DNA of 64,000 nucleotides from positions 1,489,797 to 1,553,796 of the forward strand of contig CM030942.1 in the NCBI GenBank assembly GCA_018136815.1. The letters are read 5' to 3'. Origin of the DNA: Isochrysis galbana (Eukaryota > Haptophyta > Isochrysidales > Isochrysidaceae). The notes below the pieces were generated by a model. The model was not told where the DNA came from and did not search any database. It saw only the letters and a list, made by a program, of their open reading frames with translations. Of the stretch, positions 33,806 through 43,995 are shown piece after piece (position 1 is the stretch's first letter; each line of letters opens with the position of its first letter). The position numbers were made by a program, and so were the translations under genes.

Positions 33806-35144
33806 TGTCGAGTCGAGCGGAGCCGGAGGGCTCTGAGCCACTCCGTCGCGAGCAGCACCGGCGGCTAGCGCGGCGCTTTGGCCCTCCTCCCCACCGGGAG
33901 TCGGGTGAATGAAATTCTGGACTGGGTCGGGCAACCCCATTTGGGTGTCTGGACGGGGAACGAACGGCGAACGAAGGGCTGTGGGGCGGCGAGGCGCTCC
34001 TAGCGGCCCTAGTGTGTTGGGTTTTAAGAGATTGTTAGACCTACAAAGAACTCTTCCCTCAGGGAGGGAGCCTAGGCTGCTAGAGTGCAGCGACGCAGCG
34101 AACAACGACGGACAAAGAGCCTGAGAACAACAGGATACACCGACTCACAAACACACCGGAATCATTCACCCAAACCAAGCAAATTATCAAGCAACCGCGA
34201 CCCCAAATCACCGATAACTCAAACACGTCGCGAGAGACGGAGAGAGAGAGCGAGAGAGAGAGAGAGACTCCGCAGCGACGGCCGGAGCGTGTCTCCGTTG
34301 TAACTTCCCACGTAGCGGAGAGTCCGAAGGGGAGCGTCCTGTCGCGCGACCACGGCGATCACTTTGGATACAGATCGCAACGAGATGTCTTCACGACAGA
34401 GGAAATCTTGCCGTTGAGCGTGAACCTTCTAGACGCTTCTAACGAACAACCCTGAGTAGCAACCAAGGGGAAGGAACACCAAAGGGGCCAAGGCTTGCAT
34501 GTAACTTGCATCAAGGGGAAAGATTCCCTCACCTAGGAAGCGAACCTACACCACCGGTCTCCAAGGGGAGATGGCAAATTAAACCTCAAATCTCGAGCGG
34601 CTAGAGCAACCGACTCGCTCGCCAAAACCTTGACCGAGAAGAAAGAAGCAAGGACCTACAAGCCAAGGGTAGCGGACCTAGGGAATGTGAGAGGAAATTT
34701 CCGAACGCCAACGCCAAACGCCGAACGCGGGAAGGCAACGAAACCCTAACCAGGCCAAGCAGAACCTACGAAGAACAGGCCTGGACGACAACGACAACGA
34801 AAGTGAAAGTGAGCAAGTCCCAAGCAAGAACCGGAACTCAACAAGAAACAACAAGCCTTGCAAGAAGCTAAACAAGCCTTCACAAGGTAACTCGAGAGCC
34901 TGAGACAAGCGCGCAGCGAGCAACAGGCGACCTGGCTCCTTTGGGTCAAGATTACCCGAAAGGAGGAAACCTGGAATCTAGACCTGACAAACAGGCTAGA
35001 AGGAACGAAACGAGAACTCGAATTCTAGATCGCTAGGGACGAACCCTACCAACCTAGAAGTACCTGAGCTTCACCGTGTGGCCGCACGGCGAAGGACCTG
35101 GAAATAAGAGCCTGGAAATCGCATCATCTAGGATGAATGCGACA
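33806..35144 (-). repeat. 3' LTR of the gypsy element
   Basis: On the minus strand it begins TGTCGCATTCATCC at 35144, directly after a G-rich polypurine tract, and ends CTCGACTCGACA at 33806. It is nearly identical to 43861-45196. It carries the same 45-codon start of gag, which here runs on into unrelated flanking sequence. A (GA)n stretch lies near 34235-34268. Confidence 0.93.
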
Positions 35145-35531
35145 CCCCCCGACTAAGATCGAGACGTCTCCCGATGTCGAGCGGTGAACCTGGAAACAGA
35201 GACCTGGAACTTGGAACCTGAGCTGACCAGAGGTCAGAATCGGAACAAGAAGCAACGGAACATAGCGAGCGAAACGTGGAGACAAGAACACCCTTTGGAT
35301 CCAAAGCGAGCACGAAATCGGCGGCTTAACGCGGCGGCCTCTTTCGTACGCACTGCCCCACCCACTTCTCCCTTTTACAGGAGCTTTGCTCGGGTGTTGC
35401 GCCGGGTGTAGAGCGCAGGCAGCACGCGTTCAGCACCTCCATGATTCGCTCGGACGGAAACTTGAACTCGGAGCCCTAGCCGAGGCGTGGGGCTAGCCTA
35501 GAGGGACGGGTCCCTTACCCAAGACATGGGA

Positions 35532-38500
35532 TCAACGAGAATGGAGCCTGGATCGAGTGCGCGAAGACGGCGCATCGAGAACGGGAGGAAGAGGAGTATC
35601 CCTGGCTGACGAAGAAGTTGCTTCCGGGGACTCAACATCTTCTGGACAAGTCTCCTCGACGGAGCGATCATAATCATCAAGCAAATCAGAACAACGACGG
35701 AGCAACTCGGAACGAGGCTCCCAGGTGGCTTCTCGAAGAGAATAGCCACGCCACTTCACGAGGTACTCGGTGGAATCGCCATGGCTACGACGATCGAGCA
35801 ACTTTTCAACGATGTACTCGTCGTCAGCCAGCGGCTCTTCATCAACGAAAGTATGATACGGCCGGAGGTTCGAGATATGCACCTCCTCCTTGACTAACCG
35901 GTTCTCCAAATCACGGAGTCGGTACCTAGTGTCGGACAGAGCCTCTACGACGCGGTAGGGACCCGAGTAGATGAATTGCAACTTGTTGGCATGGCCTGGT
36001 AATCGCATGCAGACGCGATCCCCAGGTTCGAAACGAGCTGGTCTTTGAGACTTGATGGTAGCGTCACGGACTGACTCAGCCTGAGCGGCTAGGGTAGCCT
36101 CGAGAGCGCTGGACCAAGAGAGGCGGAGGCTCGCATTGAGCCTGGATGCGTACGAGCGAACGTCGGCGGACGCCGCCTCGAGAGCAGTTGGCGAAACGGA
36201 CTTCGGATCAGAGAGTTGAGCGGGCAGACGCAGCTCACGCCCAAAGATCAAAGACGCTGGAGACCGGGAGGTAACACGACCGGAGGAAGCCCTCAACGAG
36301 AGGAGTAGGAACGGCAAATGGTCGACCCAATGACCGCCACCCTCGTTCGAGGCGCGCATTAAACGGATGAGCGTTTGCTGAGCGCGTTCGACGAAGCCTA
36401 CACCTTCATGTCGGTACGGCTCTGTACTCGACAAATCAGTCCCGGTGAGCTCCAGAATACGCGAAACAAGAACCGAACATAGATTCGAACCGGCGTCGGT
36501 TCGAAGCTGCCTAGGGACTCCATAACGCGTCACAATCAAGCGGATGAACATGTCCAAGGCCATCTCCGACGAGGGATCCCCATTCGACGGCTCAGCCTCA
36601 ATCCATCGAGTGAGCGAGTCGATGAAGACGACCAGCTTGTCGTAACCCGAGACTCCAGGCACGAAGTTGTGAGTGGGAGCCAGTGAGAGCACGTCGCAGT
36701 AGACCACATCAAAGGGGTAGGTACCCACGGAGAGACCGGAGGGCGACGCTAGAGCCCTAGGTAGCGGCTTGGCGAGGGTGCACTCGTGGCATTCCCGGAC
36801 GTAGGATGCAACGTCGGAAGACATGCCAGGCCAGTATACCCGAGTACGAAGAAGACCGGACATACGAGAAACTCCAAGGTGACCGGAGCGATCGTGGTAG
36901 GCAAAGAGGTAGCGAGACCGCAACGAGGGCGGAACATAGAGCACTAGCGAGTCCGGGTCGGTGGAGTCAGGAACGGTGCGATAGTAGACGAGCCCATCGT
37001 GAACGACGAAACGGCGAAACATCTTGGATTGCTGAGCGGAAACGGGAGCGACAGAACTGGAACACGAATCATCGTCGGCAATGGGGCCTGAGGCGGCGGC
37101 CGGCGGAGGCGACCCTTGGCCTGATGGCTCGTGGTTGGCCGTCTCTCCTGAGCCCAGGAGTGGCTCTACGAACGGATCTTCCGCCAGGGCCGCTTTCATC
37201 TCTTCGGAAGTCGGCGTACCCGGAGCCAAATAACTGGACTGGATGGCGGGCCCGGAATCGGAGGCTCGACGACGAGATCGGTCCAAGGCTTGAAGCCCTC
37301 GCGCCGTAGCTACGGAGCGCGTGATGGCAGCCACCGGATGGAACCGTTCCTGATCGGCTAGAGACTCTGAGACAGGCTCACGTACCGCTAGCGGCGCTGG
37401 GCCGGCGAGTGGTTCGTCTTCGTGTTCCGGCTCCAGGGATGCTAGCCGGGACAGCCCGTCAGCATCCTGATGAACAGCTCCTGGTTTATGTTCGACATCG
37501 AACCGGTACTCAGCCAACTTGAGAGCCCACCGAGTCAGCCGAGAGGCTGGCCCACCGGCTACTTGATCCTTCATGGTATGCAGCCATCGCAGCGCGGAGT
37601 GGTCGACGACTAACTTGAACCGACGCCCCCAAAGGTAGGGTCGCCAATTTCGGATTGATTCCAGGGCAGCCAAGAGCTCAATCTCGGTCACCGTCCAATG
37701 GCGTTCGGCCGAGGTGAGACTGCGAGCGTAGTACCCAACGACTCGTTCACGGTTATCGTCTCCTAGCTGCGAGAGGATGCCGGCGATGCCCAACTTGCTA
37801 GCCCCATCGGTCTTGACGATGAAGGGCCGATCATCCCTGGGTGGAGTCAAGACGGGCTCCGAGGTGATCGCTGTCTTGAGCTCTTGGATAGCTCGGCGAC
37901 ACTCCTCGGACTGGGACTCCTTTGCCACGTCGCAGCCCTTCCGCGTGAGAGCAGTGAGGGGAGCAGCCTTAGCGGCGAATTGGCGAATGAATCGACGATA
38001 GTAGGAGCAAAGGCCGAGGAAAGATCGAACCGCTTCCAAGGAGTTGATGGATGACGGGTCGATGTCGGCGACAGCTGCGACCTTCTTCGGGTCCATCTTG
38101 AGACCTTCCCTCGAGACAACGTGACCGAGGTACTCCGTAGAGGTGGCAAAGAAGACACACTTGGACATCTTGCAGGTCAGACCGGCCCACTCTAGCCGTT
38201 CGAGAACGAGGTCTAGCCGGTGAAGCATTTGCTCGAACGAAGCCTGTGCCCTGGCCTCTTCGGAAGGACCCACGCCCGTTGACCAGATGCCCACATCATC
38301 GAGGTAAGGCATGCAGATCTCCCACGCTAGCGCACCGAGAACGATGTCCATCAAGCGGCACATGTAGGAGGGACCTGATTGGATGCCGAACGGTAGAAAG
38401 TTGAACTCGTATTTGCCACGGTGGGTAGTGAAAGCGGTGATATGTTTGTGCGACTCTTTGATCGGGATGCCCCAAAAACCAGAGGCTAAATCGAGAGTAC

Positions 38501-41500
38501 ATAAGAAGAGAGAACTGAGCGGCCCTTGGCCGGACGCTAGCCTATCGATAGCCTCCACAATGAGGGGTAGAGGGCTATCCTCGACGCGTAGCTTGGCGTT
38601 CGTGTCGCGGTAGTCCACGCAGAATCGAACGGAGCCATCTTTCTTGCTGACCAGGACTACTCGGGAAGCCCAAGCCGAATTTGACTTGCGAATAATGCCG
38701 GCGGCTTCCATCTTGGCTACCTCCTCTTCTATGATGAGCTCGCCTGCGCGGCCCACTCTAGACGGAGCGTGCCGGTGAGGAACAGCGCCGGGGTTGAGTG
38801 GCAACTCCACCTCGAGAACGTGCGTATGGTTTGGAGCCCCCGGGTGCAAAGCGAAAGCTTTGATGCGCCGGGCCAAGAGTTGGCGTACTTCTTCTCGTTG
38901 ATCGTCGGAAAGAAGCCGGTCTGGATCGATGGTGGCTGAGTCGAGTAGAGATCGTTGCTCCTCGCTCAGCGCGGTGACAGGGTCACCATCCCCCTCGCTT
39001 CCAGTCGGAGTCCAGCCCCGGTGCAACTTGAAACGCACCTGGAGCGAAGCTATCGGATGCAGAGACGGCAGGGTCAGCGCATTGACCCCGGTGTGGACGA
39101 TCGTCACCGCGATGCGATGATCTTCCGTGGGCGTGACCACCGTGGGCATTACGAGAGGAGACGAATCGAGAGCCTCGCGATTTGGTAGGCGGTCGACCAG
39201 CATCGCGCAGTCCGAATGATCTCGGAGAGCTAGCGGAACCCTGACCCAGATGGTTGCGCGGTGGAAGGCAGGAATCGTCACCGATTGCTCCGTGTAGAGA
39301 AGATATTCGGACGAGGTAGACGCCGGAGCTTTGGCCGCAAACTCGTCGGCAGACTCAAAGAGAGGTGTATAGAGTGGCTGTCTAGCATCAGCAGCAGCCT
39401 CACCCTCCGATCCGGCCGGGATCTCTCGTGTTGCCGTCGACCTCTCTAGAAAGTCGACAGTCAGCGGCTGACCGGGTGACATCGAGATAGCTCCGACGAA
39501 GCCGGCGTCCGCGACTGGGGGCGGCGCCGTGGAAACTCTGACTACACATTCGGAAAGGACTCTTGAAGAGTCTTCTGAATCGCCAGAGGCCGGACGGAGG
39601 CGGAGGCTTCCTTCCGAGCTCGCGGCGTCGAGAGAAATGGTAGCGGAGTGGGCGGCCAAAAAATCGTTCCCGAGCAGAAGCATCGCGTTTCCTTCGATGA
39701 CCGCGAACGAATGACGGAAGAGGCGACCGGACAAGGAGAAGACGAGGCTAGCCCGGCCCCTAGTGATGAGAGGAAGGCCGTCCGGCCCATGTAGGTTGGG
39801 GACGGTAGCGTCCGATACGCGTTCGACGCAAGCGTCTTCAGGTAGTCGATCGAGAAGAGCAGTGGTGATTACTGACGGGCCCGCTCCAGTGTCAGCCAGG
39901 GTGCTGTTCACCGTGAGGGCAACGTCCGGGAGAACGAACCCTTGAGCTGCGCGGTCGCCATCGGCACGGCAGACCACGAGATCGCGGACATAGAGGCAGT
40001 GACGAGGGTAGAGCGGCGGCGGAGTGTCCGCGATAGATTCCACCGGAAGTGAGGTTCCGGCTCCGGGTGACAGGGTGGTTGGATTGGAGGCTAGCCTGGA
40101 CGGAGAAGATTCATCGACGTGGGGCACTCGCTCGATAGCGGCGGCCACCGTCTGCGGCACGAATGGTATCGAGGAGCGTGGGGATGCCTTTGCTGAACTA
40201 GAGGGGTTAGGCACGCCATCATAGCCTAGCCCTCGACGGTCCGTCGGATGCCGAGGTTGATCCATTTGGCGTGACCATTCCTTCTCCAGGGACTTCTGCA
40301 AGTCTGTCTTCGGAAGCTTCGACAACTCGGAAAATCCGGCCGCACTGAGGCCCCTAGCGGTAGCCCCATCGCAATACAGTGCCCGTGGAGTATCCTCTCC
40401 TTCGGCGGCGTCGGAGGGCTTGGTCTCGATGGTCTGCATGCTCCGGTGTTCTGGCATCTCGGGCGTGTCATCTTCTCCCGAGTCGGGCCCGACATCCCAG
40501 GTTTCGAGTGGCCTTTCGGCTACGAACGAATTGGTCAGTTCGGCCACTCCCTCGTCGCCAGCCGTGAAGGAGGCGCTCGGAGATAGTGCATTGATGCCTT
40601 GAGAGCCCAGTCGAGACAAGATGGGAGGTTCCGACGGCTCCGCAGCTGCCGCTTGCTCAGCGATTTCTTGGGCGATGGAAGGCGTGACATCCTGCCACCG
40701 ATGGACCCCCGAAATTACATCACGGTCGAAGACCTGCCACTTGCTGCGGCGCTTCTTCACCGTGTTTGGAGGGCCTGGCGTTGTAGAGCGGTCCTCTATG
40801 GGCCACTCCCACGGCAGGAAGCGGTCTCCTTCCGCCTCGGCCTCGTCTTGCGATACGTTTGTTTCCGAGTCCTCCTGATGAAGCAGGCGAGAAGCATCGG
40901 CAACGGGGCCTGCGTCCGGGATCACGACAACCGAATCAGACACTGGCGAACCGCTGGGAGGCGTGAGGTGAGAGCTAGAAGCTGCTTCGCCTCTCCCCTC
41001 CATGAAACGAGCCAGAGCCGTCCTCGGCTCAGCCAGCTCGAAACCGGTCGAGCAAAGCGAAGGGCGTTCTCTCAAGCTGGCAGCTGCTTGGGAAATTGCC
41101 CAGTCCACCGTGAAGTCGAGCGAACGCGACGCCTTGGCTTCGCGCGCATAACGGCGCAAGACCGGCATCCACTGGGCCGCCATTGCACCGGCAATGCCCA
41201 CATAGGTGCGGCTGCGAAGGGCGCCACGGTGGGGCGACGGCGATAGATCCGCCATAGCGGATAGACGTCCCTCGACAATCTTCGAAGGCTGCAAGGACGG
41301 GAGTGAAGCCGTCAGGTACAGGCCAGTTGCTTTTTGATGGCCCGTGCCGTGCTGCCACGGCTGCACAAACTGCCGCGGTCGCAACCCCCCGACTAAGGCG
41401 GAGGCTTCCGCGTGCATTCGAGGATTTTCGACGGCAACGAAAGGCGCGTCGGCGCTCGCCATGGCGAGGAAGACTCTAGCGGCGGATTCGAGAGCCTGGC

Positions 41501-42326
41501 GTCGTCCCGGCTCCCGATCGAGCCACTGGCAACTCACCGCCGACAAATACGTGCACGGCGGATGCGCGACCACGAGGTCCCAACCGAGGTTTTGAATGTG
41601 AAGAGCATCTCCGCAGAAGTGGGGAATGTAGTCGATCTCCGACGGTCGTAGATCGCACGTCGCGACGTGCGCTCCGGCGAGTAGGAACATCGAAGACACG
41701 ACCCCGCTAGCTTCACCGACGACCAGAACGCGGGGTGGAGGAATCCCCTCGGCCGCGTCGAACGTCACGGCGTCGTGGATCGCTGCTAACTCAGCGCAAA
41801 GCTCGTCGAAATGCGTCGGCAACACGGCAGAGGGTGATGAATGAGTGCTCGCGTGCGGCCGCCGCACGGCTAGAGCAGCTTCGGCGAGATGGCGGGGCAA
41901 GATGACGGAGGAACCGCTAGCCCGGGCACGGGAGGCGGCTAACATTTGGAGCTCGCGCGTAGGGGCGCGGGCAGTTGCAGTAGACTTGGCGGCCGAGGAA
42001 CAACCAACCACGGCGATCCGGTGGATGGCCTCGGCAACGGAATTCAGGGGAAGGAGGTCGTCGCCCTCGAGTTTCGGTGGGCTAGACCTGAAGGGGGTTG
42101 GCTCCGGCGGGCGATCCCTGGAACGGGGATCCTCCGGAGAGCCGAGAGAAAGAGGAGACGCCGGCGTCCGTGTGGGGCGCGACGAGAGATCGTAATCGAC
42201 GGCCCCTGCGTCTCCCGAGTCTGGGGTGGCCACGGCGTGAGCGCGGAAAGCCGCAGCTCCCTTGGAACCTTCAACTTCATTGACTCCGGAAGCCGTAGGC
42301 GCGAACCAAATTCTTGCTGAGCTCAC
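35532..42326 (-). CDS. pol: Gypsy Pol polyprotein with N-terminal cytosine-methyltransferase-like domain
   Basis: An open frame of 2264 codons. Approximate residues follow. At 175-400 lies a methyltransferase-like domain: VLVVGEASGVVSSMFLLAG (SAM loop), AHPPCTYL near 257 (catalytic PPC), VENPRMHAEA near 298, and SRTYVGIAGAMAAQW. This is the pattern of compact phage-type cytosine methyltransferases. At ~810 is aspartic protease ADTGAGPSVIT, then LLLGNDFL. Reverse transcriptase has FCVDYRDTN and YLDDVGIW near 1340. RNase H begins at ~1500 with IVKTDGASK. Integrase has a HDRSGHLG / CHECT zinc-binding site and Asp-Asp-Glu in CDVL (~1873), RTDAGSN (~1942) and FVERAQQ (~1975). The chromodomain (YLVKWRGYSLREATWEP) is at ~2167-2225. 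The frame overlaps gag by 50 nt in the +1 register and starts with GTG, not ATG, so +1 ribosomal frameshifting is likely. Confidence 0.9.
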   Translation of the reverse strand: MSSARIWFAPTASGVNEVEGSKGAAAFRAHAVATPDSGDAGAVDYDLSSRPTRTPASPLSLGSPEDPRSRDRPPEPTPFRSSPPKLEGDDLLPLNSVAEAIHRIAVVGCSSAAKSTATARAPTRELQMLAASRARASGSSVILPRHLAEAALAVRRPHASTHSSPSAVLPTHFDELCAELAAIHDAVTFDAAEGIPPPRVLVVGEASGVVSSMFLLAGAHVATCDLRPSEIDYIPHFCGDALHIQNLGWDLVVAHPPCTYLSAVSCQWLDREPGRRQALESAARVFLAMASADAPFVAVENPRMHAEASALVGGLRPRQFVQPWQHGTGHQKATGLYLTASLPSLQPSKIVEGRLSAMADLSPSPHRGALRSRTYVGIAGAMAAQWMPVLRRYAREAKASRSLDFTVDWAISQAAASLRERPSLCSTGFELAEPRTALARFMEGRGEAASSSHLTPPSGSPVSDSVVVIPDAGPVADASRLLHQEDSETNVSQDEAEAEGDRFLPWEWPIEDRSTTPGPPNTVKKRRSKWQVFDRDVISGVHRWQDVTPSIAQEIAEQAAAAEPSEPPILSRLGSQGINALSPSASFTAGDEGVAELTNSFVAERPLETWDVGPDSGEDDTPEMPEHRSMQTIETKPSDAAEGEDTPRALYCDGATARGLSAAGFSELSKLPKTDLQKSLEKEWSRQMDQPRHPTDRRGLGYDGVPNPSSSAKASPRSSIPFVPQTVAAAIERVPHVDESSPSRLASNPTTLSPGAGTSLPVESIADTPPPLYPRHCLYVRDLVVCRADGDRAAQGFVLPDVALTVNSTLADTGAGPSVITTALLDRLPEDACVERVSDATVPNLHGPDGLPLITRGRASLVFSLSGRLFRHSFAVIEGNAMLLLGNDFLAAHSATISLDAASSEGSLRLRPASGDSEDSSRVLSECVVRVSTAPPPVADAGFVGAISMSPGQPLTVDFLERSTATREIPAGSEGEAAADARQPLYTPLFESADEFAAKAPASTSSEYLLYTEQSVTIPAFHRATIWVRVPLALRDHSDCAMLVDRLPNREALDSSPLVMPTVVTPTEDHRIAVTIVHTGVNALTLPSLHPIASLQVRFKLHRGWTPTGSEGDGDPVTALSEEQRSLLDSATIDPDRLLSDDQREEVRQLLARRIKAFALHPGAPNHTHVLEVELPLNPGAVPHRHAPSRVGRAGELIIEEEVAKMEAAGIIRKSNSAWASRVVLVSKKDGSVRFCVDYRDTNAKLRVEDSPLPLIVEAIDRLASGQGPLSSLFLCTLDLASGFWGIPIKESHKHITAFTTHRGKYEFNFLPFGIQSGPSYMCRLMDIVLGALAWEICMPYLDDVGIWSTGVGPSEEARAQASFEQMLHRLDLVLERLEWAGLTCKMSKCVFFATSTEYLGHVVSREGLKMDPKKVAAVADIDPSSINSLEAVRSFLGLCSYYRRFIRQFAAKAAPLTALTRKGCDVAKESQSEECRRAIQELKTAITSEPVLTPPRDDRPFIVKTDGASKLGIAGILSQLGDDNRERVVGYYARSLTSAERHWTVTEIELLAALESIRNWRPYLWGRRFKLVVDHSALRWLHTMKDQVAGGPASRLTRWALKLAEYRFDVEHKPGAVHQDADGLSRLASLEPEHEDEPLAGPAPLAVREPVSESLADQERFHPVAAITRSVATARGLQALDRSRRRASDSGPAIQSSYLAPGTPTSEEMKAALAEDPFVEPLLGSGETANHEPSGQGSPPPAAASGPIADDDSCSSSVAPVSAQQSKMFRRFVVHDGLVYYRTVPDSTDPDSLVLYVPPSLRSRYLFAYHDRSGHLGVSRMSGLLRTRVYWPGMSSDVASYVRECHECTLAKPLPRALASPSGLSVGTYPFDVVYCDVLSLAPTHNFVPGVSGYDKLVVFIDSLTRWIEAEPSNGDPSSEMALDMFIRLIVTRYGVPRQLRTDAGSNLCSVLVSRILELTGTDLSSTEPYRHEGVGFVERAQQTLIRLMRASNEGGGHWVDHLPFLLLSLRASSGRVTSRSPASLIFGRELRLPAQLSDPKSVSPTALEAASADVRSYASRLNASLRLSWSSALEATLAAQAESVRDATIKSQRPARFEPGDRVCMRLPGHANKLQFIYSGPYRVVEALSDTRYRLRDLENRLVKEEVHISNLRPYHTFVDEEPLADDEYIVEKLLDRRSHGDSTEYLVKWRGYSLREATWEPRSELLRRCSDLLDDYDRSVEETCPEDVESPEATSSSARDTPLPPVLDAPSSRTRSRLHSR

Positions 42327-43995
42327 ATAGATCAGCGCCGGCCTCGCGCTCCCTCATGCGGTCCCACTCCATCGACGCCGAGTCTTTCGCGAAACCATCG
42401 GCCCCGTTTGCGAAGGTCCCGTCGCATTTGCGAAGAAGGACGTCAGCAGCGAGGACAGGATTGAGAGCGAGGGCCCGGTCCTCCACTAGATCGAGGAGGA
42501 AGGCGAAGATGCGAGAATTGCCGCTGGAATTGGCTCCGGCTGCCGCGAGGAGGGAGGTAAATATTTCGCGATGATCGCAGCCGAGCGCTAGTGCCCGCTC
42601 CAACGGCTTGATGAGAGTTAGCCGAAATTCGTTCCAGGCTGTCGCCGCGGTTTGAACGTTATCGGAGGCGAGGGCCTTTGGGAAGCGGAGCTCCGAAAGC
42701 TCTTTGCCCATCCTGACCTGATGGTGAAGGGTTTGCTCTGCTGAGAAGCGGCTACGCACCCATTTGAGCAAGTGGTCCTCCTCCATGAAAATTCGGCAAT
42801 GCCAAACGTTGCCCGCCAGGGAGAGGTTGCTCTTCAAAATGGTATGGATGAGCTCATGCTCGTCGGAGTCGCGGTAAAGGGCGGCCAGATCGCGTGAGGG
42901 CAGGGCGAGGAGATTTTTCCACTCGCTTACAACTGCCTCTCGCTCATCCATCCCCACCGCAAGGCAGGGGTCGCGAGGGTGGCGGAACGGCACCACCGGG
43001 GTCGGGCCCCGGTGAGGGCTCTGATCCTGGCGGCGGGGTTCCGATTTGGAGGTCGGGTACGCCGACCGTGGAACCCTAGTAGCCGGAGAGGCGTGGCCCT
43101 TTGGGTCTAGGGCAGGAAGCTCGTCCATGGATGGTTCCCTCTGAGCCGGCCTAGCAGAGTCCGCAGCCGCCTCGGTCCGATCCATGGACGGACTTGAAGT
43201 GGGCTCTTGGCGGGCTTGGAGTAGCTGAGTCAGGGCTTTGAACCCTGCTTCAACTTGATCTCGAAGAAGCCCCTCCCTCGCCTCTGCCGCGGCAAGGGAG
43301 GACTGTAGGCGCTCCACAGCCCCTTTGAGGGTGTTGGTCTCCGCTTGAAGCCTCACCATTTCCGCATCGTGACGCGCCGCGGCCGTCTCAATTGGAGGGT
43401 TCTCTTGATCAAGGACACCCCTTGATGACGGCGGGGCATAGTCCCGGTAGGCTGGGCTTCGGAAGCTGATCACCTCAGCTTCACCCACTTCAGACTCATC
43501 ATCTCGAAGGTGAGGAGGCGGGTCAAATTGAATCAGAGGGAGGGGACCCTCCTCCACCTCATTGGCCAACTCAGCGACGCTGAAGTTGGCTTCATGCGGG
43601 AGAGGGTCATGCCCCACCATGGCCCGCTGTGATTGCACCCGGTGGGTGCCGAAGGAAGCGGACAAATCCTCGCCATCCGCCACGAGCTGATCGGAGCCAG
43701 TCGTGGAGATAGCAGCCGGGGTGATGGGTGCCATTGGTGTAGCCTCAGAAGCCGTGGGATCACTCGGACATCCCACGGGAGCAAAAGCTGCAGCGGGCAG
43801 AGAAGGTTCCCTGAGGGGTTCCTCCTCTGCGGCCGAGGACGCAAGCTTCGATTTCGTGCTTGTCGAGTCGAGCGGAGCCGGAGGGCTCTGAGCCACTCCG
43901 TCGCGAGCAGCACCGGCGGCTAGCGCGGCGCTTTGGCCCTCCTCCCCACCGGGAGTCGGGTGAATGAAATTCTGGACTGGGTCGGGCAACCCCAT
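42277..43995 (-). CDS. gag: Gypsy Gag polyprotein, starting inside the 5' LTR
   Basis: 572 aa from the ATG at 43995, which lies within the 5' LTR. The frame is open further to 44160 but without ATG. The next internal ATG, outside the LTR, is at 43734. The N-terminal ~180 residues are Pro/Ala-rich and disordered. A coiled coil (AEMVRLQAETNTLKGAVERL and following) lies mid-protein. The last ~200 residues look like a helical capsid (EWKNLLALPSRDLAALYRDS, VWHCRIFMEEDHLLKWVRSR). No CCHC zinc knuckle is seen. Gag would form the virus-like particle that packages element RNA. It ends within a 50-nt overlap with pol. Confidence 0.8.
   Translation of the reverse strand: MGLPDPVQNFIHPTPGGEEGQSAALAAGAARDGVAQSPPAPLDSTSTKSKLASSAAEEEPLREPSLPAAAFAPVGCPSDPTASEATPMAPITPAAISTTGSDQLVADGEDLSASFGTHRVQSQRAMVGHDPLPHEANFSVAELANEVEEGPLPLIQFDPPPHLRDDESEVGEAEVISFRSPAYRDYAPPSSRGVLDQENPPIETAAARHDAEMVRLQAETNTLKGAVERLQSSLAAAEAREGLLRDQVEAGFKALTQLLQARQEPTSSPSMDRTEAAADSARPAQREPSMDELPALDPKGHASPATRVPRSAYPTSKSEPRRQDQSPHRGPTPVVPFRHPRDPCLAVGMDEREAVVSEWKNLLALPSRDLAALYRDSDEHELIHTILKSNLSLAGNVWHCRIFMEEDHLLKWVRSRFSAEQTLHHQVRMGKELSELRFPKALASDNVQTAATAWNEFRLTLIKPLERALALGCDHREIFTSLLAAAGANSSGNSRIFAFLLDLVEDRALALNPVLAADVLLRKCDGTFANGADGFAKDSASMEWDRMREREAGADLCELSKNLVRAYGFRSQ

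Noticed and set aside
33806-35144. Interpretation as a second, tandem gypsy element truncated in gag
   Set aside because: The repeat has exact TGTCG...CGACA ends and a polypurine tract at its border, so it is a normal LTR that happens to contain the gag start.
36806-42320. Many plus-strand frames opposite pol
   Set aside because: Shadows of the 2264-codon minus-strand frame; no domains.
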